A stretch of DNA of 7,401 nt from Firmicutes bacterium UBA4981 (GTDB lineage: Bacteria > Bacillota > SHA-98 > UBA4971): contig DGZL01000078.1 of NCBI GenBank assembly GCA_002398515.1, positions 1,578-8,978 on the forward strand. Direction: 5' to 3'. Made by a program: the position numbers and the translations under genes. Shown one piece after another: positions 1 through 4,962 of the stretch. Position 1 is the first letter of the stretch; each line of letters opens with the position of its first letter. The notes beneath the pieces are model-generated. The model was not told the origin of the DNA, searched no databases, and worked only from the letters and a program-made list of their open reading frames with translations.

Positions 1-449
1 GGCACAAAGACGACAGGAATTGAAATACTGGCACGAATAGCGTCCACTAGGTCTCCTGAGTCTTTGAAAATTATCTCCTTTCCGGTAAGTATATCAGTGG
101 CGATTATTGCCACCGGAATCTTGAGTTCACTGAGATCCTTGTTCCCAACAAAGGAGCGGAGCATCTCCTCTATCTTCTTCCCTACCATTAAGCCTTTAAG
201 AGATGGAATCGGATCTAGATGAGCGAGCACCGTCCGTCTTGTAGCTTTCTTAGCAATGCTTTCCAACTCTGCGAGAGGCATGCCCGCAGCGTAAAGTCCT
301 CCTATCAAAGCGCCTATGCTTGCTCCTGAAATCGCCCTTATCGGAATTCCTTCTCTCTCGAGGACCTTGAGAACCCCAATATGGGCAAGACCTCTTGCTG
401 ATCCGGATCCAAGAGCCAAGCCGATTCCTCGTTTGCGTCCGTTATTCAA
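1..449 (-). CDS. Patatin-like phospholipase, RssA/YlbK type (partial, C-terminus cut by window edge)
   Basis: Predicted serine acyl hydrolase of the patatin family, whose members hydrolyse the acyl ester of phospholipids with a Ser-Asp dyad. The visible 149 codons contain the oxyanion-hole glycine-rich loop GSGSARGLAHIG (residues 14-25), the nucleophile elbow GASIG with Ser44, and the ASISIPVVF segment typical of the bacterial RssA/YlbK branch. The catalytic Asp (DGG/DGA motif) would lie past position 1 and cannot be checked. I chose the TTG at 449 because AAGGTG sits 6 bases upstream. A GTG at 456-458 is in frame but overlaps that ribosome-binding site, and an in-frame TAA at 468-470 blocks anything longer. 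No signal peptide is visible, so the protein is probably cytoplasmic. It follows acylphosphatase on the same strand after 139 bases. The family call is secure; substrate and role are not known. Confidence 0.88.
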   Translation of the reverse strand, partial: MNNGRKRGIGLALGSGSARGLAHIGVLKVLEREGIPIRAISGASIGALIGGLYAAGMPLAELESIAKKATRRTVLAHLDPIPSLKGLMVGKKIEEMLRSFVGNKDLSELKIPVAIIATDILTGKEIIFKDSGDLVDAIRASISIPVVFV

Positions 450-554
450 GTCTTTCACCTTCCCGGTTTACACCTGCCCAAACCACAGCAGGTCTCAACG
501 ACTGTCTTTCTCCATCCCTATGTCACTTACTTTGCGTCCGCGTCTGCGTCCGTT
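427..554. repeat. Short duplicated GC-rich motif with tandem hexamers
   Basis: The 17-base segment 538-554 matches 427-443 at 15 of 17 positions (shared core TGCGTCCGTT). The second copy lies over the first codons of the patatin gene, where it encodes N-G-R-K-R-G. The copy at 538-554 is non-coding, though one frame would read N-G-R-R-R-G. Within it, 533-550 is three tandem hexamers (TGCGTC, CGCGTC, TGCGTC). This looks like a local duplication or slippage product between acyP and the patatin gene. No mobile element signature is visible. Confidence 0.5.
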
Positions 555-588
555 GACTTCTTCATTTTCGACTTCCAGAGTCTCTTCG

Positions 589-891
589 CTACTTGATCCT
601 GAAGGATGTGAGATCTCCCTTGTACTGCTGCCAGTCAACAGATATATTGTCAACTCTTGACCAGGTGGAACCCTCTTCGAGGAGTCTTATGTAGCTGAGT
701 ATCTTTGCTTTTTCTCCTTCTGCGACTACTTCAACTCGACCGTCGTATAGGTTCTTGACCCAACCGGTGAGTCCAAAGGCGTTTGCATATCTCCCGGCGA
801 AACTCCGGAAACCCACGCCCTGGACACGGCCGGAAACCAACGCCTTTATCCTTGCGTAATTGCCGCGCATGTCACTGGTTGACCCTGTCAT
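589..891 (-). CDS. acyP: Acylphosphatase
   Basis: Small cytoplasmic enzyme that hydrolyses carboxyl-phosphate bonds in acyl phosphates such as 1,3-bisphosphoglycerate or acetyl/carbamoyl phosphate. The product is 100 residues, close to the usual 90-100. It carries the phosphate-binding signature GRVQGVGFR with the catalytic Arg29, then GLTGWVKNLYDGRVEVVAEG with the catalytic Asn47. These match the Arg and Asn known to be essential in the family. Start choice: the ATG at 889-891 has GGAGGA 9 bases upstream. An ATG at 925-927 extends the frame by 12 codons but has no good ribosome-binding site and overlaps a possible -10 box. A later ATG at 868-870 (93 residues) would also give a complete domain. 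The family is confident; the exact start is fairly sure. Confidence 0.93.
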   Translation of the reverse strand: MTGSTSDMRGNYARIKALVSGRVQGVGFRSFAGRYANAFGLTGWVKNLYDGRVEVVAEGEKAKILSYIRLLEEGSTWSRVDNISVDWQQYKGDLTSFRIK

Positions 892-943
892 GACCGGGCT
901 TCCTCCTGCCTCTTCAATCCATTCCATATTGTAACGCTATTTC

Positions 944-957
944 CACAATATATTGTG
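944..957. promoter_or_regulatory. Perfect 14-bp palindrome upstream of acyP, possible operator
   Basis: CACAATATATTGTG is a perfect 14-base inverted repeat, the form expected of a dimeric repressor site. It lies 53 bases upstream of the acyP start codon and overlaps the possible -35 box of the rightward promoter at 953-980, so it could act on both directions. The half sequence CACAATAT recurs at 1180-1187. No -35/-10 pair for acyP is convincing; a TACAAT box (928-933, minus strand) lacks a good partner. The regulator is unknown. AT-rich palindromes also occur by chance, so this is tentative. Confidence 0.3.
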
Positions 958-980
958 CAATAGTTCAACATCTCTATGAT
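953..980 (+). promoter_or_regulatory. Candidate sigma-A promoter for the structured intergenic RNA
   Basis: TTGTGC (953-958) and TATGAT (975-980) are separated by 16 bases. The -10 box matches the TATAAT consensus at 5 of 6 positions; the -35 box matches only at the first three. Transcription would begin near 987 and run into the inverted-repeat region. It is the only plausible rightward promoter I could find in this gap. Confidence 0.3.
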
Positions 981-986
981 TAAAAC

Positions 987-1276
987 CTTCTCACTTAGGG
1001 CACGAATATGGTTGCCGACGGTTCCACGGCAATTAAGAAGGGATTATGACGTGAGTCATATTCTTAAGGAGAACGCAACATTTCACTCGTTGTGAGCATT
1101 CGTTCTCTCACTTCGAGAACGCCGTCACCGTCGGCCAGTGTGTCGATGAATAGGCAAGGTAAGCAGTATAAGTAAGTAGCACAATATCTCGGCGACAAGA
1201 ACGGCAAAGGCAACTCGGCAAGAAAAACACTCGTAACGAGCCGTCAGGCATATACGCCTGACGGCTCGTTATTTCA
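987..1276 (+). ncRNA. Possible novel structured non-coding RNA (no family recognised)
   Basis: This stretch has no convincing reading frame but is dense in complementary segments. TTGCCG (1012-1017) pairs with CGGCAA (1027-1032). Directly adjacent, TTAAGAA (1033-1039) pairs with TTCTTAA (1061-1067) and encloses TATGAC/GTCATA (1045-1050/1055-1060), closed by a GTGA loop, which is a GNRA tetraloop only if the plus strand is transcribed. CGTTCTC (1101-1107) can pair with either of two GAGAACG copies (1069-1075 or 1115-1121). A 9-bp outer stem GCCGACGGT/ACCGTCGGC (1014-1022/1127-1135) would enclose the rest and excludes the first hairpin. The 3' part (1136-1233) is purine-rich with repeated GGCAA and shows little clear structure. 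A terminator hairpin ends the region. Plus-strand transcription is inferred. It does not look like tmRNA, SRP RNA, T-box or THF riboswitch; 6S RNA is a weak alternative, as I see no 5'-3' closing helix. Confidence 0.3.
1234..1276. terminator. Strong intrinsic terminator hairpin, probably serving both strands
   Basis: Perfect 15-bp inverted repeat, arms 1235-1249 and 1256-1270 with a 6-base loop ATATAC; one more pair (1234/1271) extends it. On the plus strand the stem is followed by TTATTTC (1269-1275), a fair U tract that would end the proposed intergenic RNA. On the minus strand, where it lies 19 bases past the tRNA-Pro CCA end, a GTTTTT run appears only about 9 bases beyond the stem. Bidirectional use is likely given the convergent arrangement. 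Confidence 0.75.
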
Positions 1277-1289
1277 GGACAATAAAAAA

Positions 1290-1367
1290 TGGTCGGAGCG
1301 GCGAGACTTGAACTCGCGACCTCCTGAACCCCATTCAGGCGCGCTAGCCAAACTGCGCTACGCCCCG
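1290..1367 (-). tRNA. tRNA-Pro (anticodon GGG), CCA encoded
   Basis: The minus strand folds into a full cloverleaf of 78 nt including the encoded CCA. The acceptor stem is CGGGGCG/CGCUCCG with one G-U pair, and the first pair C1-G72 is characteristic of bacterial tRNA-Pro. The D stem is GCGC/GCGC. The anticodon stem CCUGA/UCAGG closes the 7-base loop AUGGGGU, with anticodon GGG at 1330-1332. The T stem is GCGAG/CUCGC with loop UUCAAGU. Anticodon GGG reads CCC and CCU codons. It has its own promoter upstream (1407-1435) and a terminator hairpin downstream (1234-1271). Confidence 0.97.
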
Positions 1368-1406
1368 GCCAAACTCCGGCATATCTTGTATTGTAAACGT
1401 AGTTGT

Positions 1407-1435
1407 ATTATATCAGACCCTGACAATGTCTGCAA
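1407..1435 (-). promoter_or_regulatory. tRNA-Pro promoter, extended -10
   Basis: On the minus strand a perfect TATAAT box (1407-1412) is preceded by TG one base upstream, giving the extended -10 form TGATATAAT. A weaker -35, TTGCAG (1430-1435), lies 17 bases away. Transcription would start near 1400, leaving a leader of about 33 nt before the mature tRNA 5' end at 1367. The promoter lies downstream of the FNT gene stop, so the tRNA need not depend on readthrough. Confidence 0.75.
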
Positions 1436-1490
1436 CCTATTTGACTTTTCACACTTCTTTCCGTTGTCTGTTTCCCTTTCCCATAGTCTT

Positions 1491-2300
1491 TCACGCTACT
1501 CTTTCTAACTGTTCATGCCTTCTGCTGATGAACAGGTAAAGCCCTCCGACAAAGAATGCTCCTCCGACAATGTTGCCCATGGTAACGGGAAGAAGGTTCT
1601 TCAGGAAGAAAGATTGCCATGTTACAACTGACGTGGATCCCACTGCGAAAAGGCACGCCGGTATCGTGAACATATTTGCTATGCTGTTTTCTAACCCGAG
1701 AGTCACAAAGGTCATGATCGGTAGATGGCTTACTATGGCTTTGTCAACTACGGTATGACTCTTAGTAGCCATCCATACAGCAAGACAACCCATCCAGTTA
1801 GCGCCCACCCCACGCCAAAATGCAGCCACAAAAGGCAGGCTGCATTTCGCTCTGGCCAGTGAGTACACATAAGTCATCCACGGCTCACTCATGAGCACGC
1901 CGCCTGCGCGCCCGAAAAGGTACGCTACTGCAATACCTCCCGCGAGATTACCAATCCATACCCAAAACCAATTCCTTAGCAAATCCTGAAGCTGAACCTC
2001 ATGCCTTAGATACGCCACAGTAAAAAACATACAATTCCCCGTAAAAAGTTCAGCGCCTGCGATAATCACATATATCATGCCTACCGGGAACACCGCTGCG
2101 TACAGCAATTTTTGCAGTCCCGGTATTCCTTGAGGCCATGGGGCCCCCGTGCTCGCAATTAGTGCAATAAACGCCCCAAAAGCAATGTAGGCCCCCGCCA
2201 GGAAGCTAGATGCCAAAAGAACATCCACCGGGAGCCGTGATTTGCTCTTGCCTGAAGCTGAAACAGACTCTATGGTCTCATGCAGGCCCAATAATCCCAT
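1491..2300 (-). CDS. Formate/nitrite transporter (FNT) family channel, central His replaced by Asn
   Basis: Integral membrane protein of the FNT family (FocA, NirC, FdhC, hydrosulphide channel), pentameric channels for small monovalent anions. The product is 269 residues with about six hydrophobic segments. Conserved marks (numbered from the ATG) are AGAYIAFGA in TM1, GAELFTGN with the pore threonine Thr87, Lys152 in the ARAKCSLPF segment, RGVGANWMGCLAVWM, and GLENSIANMFTIP. The last motif normally reads G-x-E-H; here the His (His209 of E. coli FocA) is Asn205. The ATG at 2298-2300 has AAGGTG 9 bases upstream. A GTG at 2310-2312 is in frame but lies inside that site. It follows HU by 76 bases and could be co-transcribed with it. 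Neighbours do not reveal the substrate; formate, nitrite or HS- are all possible. Confidence 0.93.
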   Translation of the reverse strand: MGLLGLHETIESVSASGKSKSRLPVDVLLASSFLAGAYIAFGAFIALIASTGAPWPQGIPGLQKLLYAAVFPVGMIYVIIAGAELFTGNCMFFTVAYLRHEVQLQDLLRNWFWVWIGNLAGGIAVAYLFGRAGGVLMSEPWMTYVYSLARAKCSLPFVAAFWRGVGANWMGCLAVWMATKSHTVVDKAIVSHLPIMTFVTLGLENSIANMFTIPACLFAVGSTSVVTWQSFFLKNLLPVTMGNIVGGAFFVGGLYLFISRRHEQLERVA

Positions 2301-2376
2301 CGCGATCCACACCTTCCCTTGCTACGACTTATTCAGTGATATGGTGAGAATTCGATGAGACTCGCTGATTATCCTC

Positions 2377-2649
2377 CTACCTCACAGCATCTTTCAAAGA
2401 CTTGCCTGCCTTGAAGACAGGGGCTTTTCGAGCGCCTATACGGATCGTAGCTCCTGTCCTCGGATCGCGTCCGGATCTGGCTGCCCTCTGACGCACTTCG
2501 AAGCTGCCGAAGCCTACAAGCGCTACTTTCTCACCTGCTGCAAGAGCTTCAGTCACCGTGTTAAACACCGCGTCAACAGCTTTGGCCGAATCCTTCTTCG
2601 TGAAACCTGTCTTAGCTGCCACTCTCTCCACTAACTCCGTCTTCGTCAT
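2377..2649 (-). CDS. hup: HU family DNA-binding protein
   Basis: Nucleoid-associated protein that binds and bends DNA as a dimer. It has exactly 90 residues, the standard HU length. It shows the N-terminal helical region MTKTELVERVAAKTG, the family signature VGFGSFEVRQRAARSGRDP (residues 45-63) with Pro63 at the tip of the DNA-intercalating arm, and the C-terminal FKAGKSLKDAV. The start ATG at 2647-2649 is set by homology and by GGGGGAT 8 bases upstream; the longer frame from 2685 adds 12 residues with no family match. It lies 71 bases downstream of spoIVA, as hbs does in B. subtilis, which supports equivalence to hbs. The ribosome-binding site can be folded into a small hairpin (2658-2671). 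Confidence 0.96.
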   Translation of the reverse strand: MTKTELVERVAAKTGFTKKDSAKAVDAVFNTVTEALAAGEKVALVGFGSFEVRQRAARSGRDPRTGATIRIGARKAPVFKAGKSLKDAVR

Positions 2650-2657
2650 GTTTTGAT

Positions 2658-2671
2658 CCCCCTTTCGGAGG
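2658..2671 (-). promoter_or_regulatory. Hairpin covering the HU Shine-Dalgarno sequence
   Basis: On the minus-strand RNA, CCUCC (2667-2671) and GGGGG (2658-2662) form five pairs (one U-G) closed by a GAAA tetraloop. The GGGGG arm is the HU ribosome-binding site, 8 bases from the ATG. This could reduce HU translation until the hairpin opens. Five pairs is modest, so the effect is an inference. Confidence 0.35.
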
Positions 2672-2720
2672 TATAGTGCCCACAACGAAGAGGATTTATG
2701 AGATTTGCCCTCACAGAATC

Positions 2721-4199
2721 CTACAGAATGATACAGATAAGCCCTCCGCTTCCCTCATTGACAATTTTCTGTAACGTCTCCTGCAGCTTCTGCTGGGCAT
2801 TTTCCGGCATACGATAGAGTTTGCTTTCTATACCCTCTTTAACCAGCTCGTGTAGGGACTTCCCAAGGAAATCGGTGGTCCAAATCCTCTCAGGGTCTTT
2901 TTCGAACTCATCGGACAGTCTTCTGACAAGTTCCTCCCCTTGTCTCTCTGTGCCTACGTATGTGGTCACTTCTGTCTCGATATTCGCGCGAATCATGTGA
3001 ATGGACGGGGCGGCCGCTCTCAGCCTCACTCCAAACCTGCTGCCTTGCCTAATTAACTCAGGCTCCTCAAGTTCCAGTTCATCCAGGAGAGGCATGACAA
3101 TTCCGTATCCGAACTCATCTGCGTCTCTAAGGCCGTCTGCCACCTTATCGTACTCCCTCTTAGACACGGAAAGCTCTCTCATTAGCCTGAGAAGGTGATG
3201 GTCGCCTTCGACCTCAAGCCCACTGACCTCACGGATAACCTGGAAGAACAGCTCCCTTGGAGCATCAAGGTTAATTACTACCTGTCCCGTGCCCAAGTCC
3301 AGAGTCGCGAGATCCGCGCGGGATACGAAATCTTGCCCGGCAAAGCCTTTGACAGTCCCTGAGATATCACGAATTCTCTTGACTTCCTTCACAGCGGAAA
3401 CGACGGCATCTTGAAACTTCTGTCTAAGCCAATGTTCTCCTGAAACCTCATTGAGCCAGACAGGCAAGCGCACACTTACCTCGCGGACAGGGAACTCATA
3501 GAGCACTTCTCGCAACACACCGAGAACATCTTCAATATCCATTCTAAGACAGTCCATGGGTATAACGGGCACTCCGTATTTCGTTGCAAGTTTCGTCGCA
3601 AGGTCTAACGTCTCTCTTGCCCAAGGATGCGTTGAGTTGAGCACTGCAGCGAAAGGCTTTCCGAGTTCATGAAGTTCTCTGATGACTCTCTCCTCTGCAC
3701 GAACATAGCTTCCTCTTGGGATGTCTGTTATGCTGCCGTCCGTAAGAATAACAAGGCCGATTGTAGAATGGTCGGAGATAACCTTCCGCGTTCCGAATTC
3801 AGCTGCTTCTTCAAAGGGAATCTCATAGTCAAACCACGGGGTCATCACCATTCGAGGCCCGTCGTCCTCCTCGTACCCCAACGCCCCTTCCACAGAATAC
3901 CCTACACAATCCACCAGCCTAATCCTGACATTGATATCGTCCTGAATGTTCACAGACACGGCTTCACTCGGGACAAACTTCGGCTCAGTTGTCATGATAG
4001 TCCTACCTGCGCCACTTTGCGGCAATTCATCCACTGATCGCTCTTTGTCATACACGTCATCAATATTGGGAATGACCAGGAGGTCCATGAACCGCTTTAT
4101 AAACGTGGACTTCCCAGTCCTCACCGGACCGACTACTCCAACATAAACGTCACCGCCGGTCCTCGTTGCCATATCCTGGAAGATATCGAATCTTTCCAT
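2721..4199 (-). CDS. spoIVA: Stage IV sporulation protein A, spore coat morphogenetic ATPase
   Basis: Forms the basement layer of the spore coat on the mother-cell side of the forespore membrane, anchored by SpoVM and polymerising on ATP hydrolysis. The product has 492 residues, the same length as the B. subtilis protein. Visible landmarks fall at the same numbers as in that protein: Walker A GPVRTGKST with Lys30, the switch/sensor threonines Thr70-Thr71, and the Walker B-like DCVGY with Asp97. The C-terminus ends GGLICIIL, the conserved tail region needed for localisation. The ATG at 4197-4199 has GGGAGGG 7 bases upstream. A sigma-E-like promoter lies at 4247-4276, matching the known mother-cell control of this gene. 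It sits between folE and HU. Identification is essentially certain, and it shows that the organism is a spore former. Confidence 0.99.
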   Translation of the reverse strand: MERFDIFQDMATRTGGDVYVGVVGPVRTGKSTFIKRFMDLLVIPNIDDVYDKERSVDELPQSGAGRTIMTTEPKFVPSEAVSVNIQDDINVRIRLVDCVGYSVEGALGYEEDDGPRMVMTPWFDYEIPFEEAAEFGTRKVISDHSTIGLVILTDGSITDIPRGSYVRAEERVIRELHELGKPFAAVLNSTHPWARETLDLATKLATKYGVPVIPMDCLRMDIEDVLGVLREVLYEFPVREVSVRLPVWLNEVSGEHWLRQKFQDAVVSAVKEVKRIRDISGTVKGFAGQDFVSRADLATLDLGTGQVVINLDAPRELFFQVIREVSGLEVEGDHHLLRLMRELSVSKREYDKVADGLRDADEFGYGIVMPLLDELELEEPELIRQGSRFGVRLRAAAPSIHMIRANIETEVTTYVGTERQGEELVRRLSDEFEKDPERIWTTDFLGKSLHELVKEGIESKLYRMPENAQQKLQETLQKIVNEGSGGLICIIL

Positions 4200-4246
4200 A
4201 TCCGGTCCCTCCCCCTGGGCCCCATATCATATCCGGCTTTCAGAAT

Positions 4247-4276
4247 AATGTATATGAGTGGGAGAGACAATTATTC
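4247..4276 (-). promoter_or_regulatory. Sigma-E-like promoter for spoIVA
   Basis: On the minus strand, GAATAAT (4270-4276) is followed after 15 bases by TATACATT (4247-4254). The remembered sigma-E consensus is about KMATATT, 13-15 bases, then CATACAMT. The -35 box matches at 6 of 7 positions and the -10 at 6 of 8. Transcription would begin near 4240, giving a leader of about 40 nt with the spoIVA ribosome-binding site. Known sigma-E control of spoIVA in B. subtilis makes this more believable than the score alone would. Confidence 0.5.
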
Positions 4277-4298
4277 GTCTTGTCACTCTCCTTTTATT
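4261..4298 (+). terminator. Terminator-like hairpin on the plus strand over the folE stop
   Basis: GGAGAGACAA (4261-4270) pairs with TTGT..CTCTCC (4280-4291) through 10 pairs with a 2-base bulge and a 9-base loop, followed on the plus strand by TTTTATT (4292-4298). On the minus strand the stem encloses the folE stop codon but has no T run after it, so it is a poor folE terminator. It also overlaps the spoIVA -35 box. It may stop antisense transcription, or it may be accidental. Confidence 0.3.
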
Positions 4299-4843
4299 AG
4301 AGTCAGCGCCTCAGCTCTTGCAGCTGCGTCCTTTTTGAAAAGCCCTCTGACAGCTGAAGTCACAGCAACACTTCCGGGCTTGCTTATTCCCCGCATTGAC
4401 ATACATAGATGTACTGCTTCCACCACTACAATCACGCCATGAGGTTTTAGCGCTTCAAATATCATATCCGCCACTTCACTGGTAAGCCTCTCTTGAAGCT
4501 GAGGCCTCCTGGCAAGGATTTCGACGACTCTTGCAAGTTTGCTGAGGCCCACGACCCTTCCTCCCTTAGGAAGATATGCTACATGAGCCTTGCCGTGAAA
4601 CGGAAGCAAGTGGTGTTCACACATGGAATAGAAGGGGATATCCTTGATTATGACCATCTCTTCATGTTCTTCGTTAAAGACAGGAGTCAATTCTTCCCGC
4701 GGGTCTTTGCCCAGTCCGCAAAATATCTCCTGAAACATCCTGGCAATCCGGTCGGGTGTATCTTTCAGCCCCTCTCGTTCCGGGTCTTCTCCAATGGCCT
4801 CGAGAATCTCTCTAACTGCCTTCTTGATTCGTACATCATCCAA
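4283..4843 (-). CDS. folE: GTP cyclohydrolase I
   Basis: Catalyses GTP to 7,8-dihydroneopterin triphosphate, the first step of folate synthesis and also the entry to queuosine precursors; cytoplasmic homodecamer. The product is 186 residues, typical of bacterial FolE. The zinc ligands are Cys75 and His78 in MCEHHLLPF and Cys147 in HLCMSMRG. Other conserved stretches are EGLKDTPDRIARM, LSKLARVVEILARRPQLQERLT and the C-terminal region ending in RGLFKKD. The TTG at 4841-4843 is taken as the start because residues from DDVRIKKAVREIL align with family N-termini and GGAGGGACG lies upstream, though 12 bases away. Further in-frame TTG codons at 4898-4900 and 4907-4909 lack a good site. Its position beside spoIVA and HU mirrors B. 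subtilis mtrA. No mtrB (TRAP) partner is present. Confidence 0.97.
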   Translation of the reverse strand: MDDVRIKKAVREILEAIGEDPEREGLKDTPDRIARMFQEIFCGLGKDPREELTPVFNEEHEEMVIIKDIPFYSMCEHHLLPFHGKAHVAYLPKGGRVVGLSKLARVVEILARRPQLQERLTSEVADMIFEALKPHGVIVVVEAVHLCMSMRGISKPGSVAVTSAVRGLFKKDAAARAEALTLIKGE

Positions 4844-4867
4844 TTTACGTTCGTCCCTCCCGTTAGC

Positions 4868-4883
4868 ACAGCAACCTGTGCCG
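4868..4883 (-). promoter_or_regulatory. Small hairpin in the folE leader
   Basis: In the 119-base gap between the exonuclease gene and folE, the minus strand contains GCACAG-GTTG-CTGTGC, a perfect 6-bp stem with a 4-base loop about 7 bases before the folE ribosome-binding site. It has no T tract, so it is not a classic terminator. The rest of the leader does not match the tetrahydrofolate or preQ1 riboswitch patterns as I remember them. A possible -10 box TATATA lies just upstream, but without a convincing -35. Confidence 0.25.
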
Positions 4884-4962
4884 TATATAGTCAGTGCCAA
4901 ATGCCGCAACTTCCGACTACTATTAACACAACGTAGCCTTGACGACCCTGAACTGTATGATT

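Noticed and set aside
512..573. Tiny minus-strand frames between acyP and the patatin gene, including a 12-residue MKKSTDADADAK
   Set aside because: The peptide is made by the tandem hexamers, the ribosome-binding site is weak, and nothing marks it as a real gene or leader peptide.
316..660. Plus-strand open frame of 114 codons
   Set aside because: It runs opposite the patatin and acylphosphatase genes, has a low-complexity basic composition and no ribosome-binding site or family match.
1033..1067. Inverted repeats around 1012-1135 as the ends of a small mobile element (MITE)
   Set aside because: No target-site duplication is visible next to the 9-base complementary ends, and the repeat architecture fits an RNA fold better. 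Genome copy number would settle it.
1371..1490. Terminator after the FNT channel gene
   Set aside because: The 78 bases after its stop on the minus strand are purine-rich but form no GC stem with a T tract; transcripts may continue into tRNA-Pro.
4493..4936. Plus-strand frame of 147 codons
   Set aside because: It is antisense to folE, whose zinc ligands and full length are intact, and has no protein family features.
4844..4962. Tetrahydrofolate or preQ1 riboswitch in front of folE
   Set aside because: The gap does not contain the conserved core segments of either family as I know them; only one short hairpin is evident.
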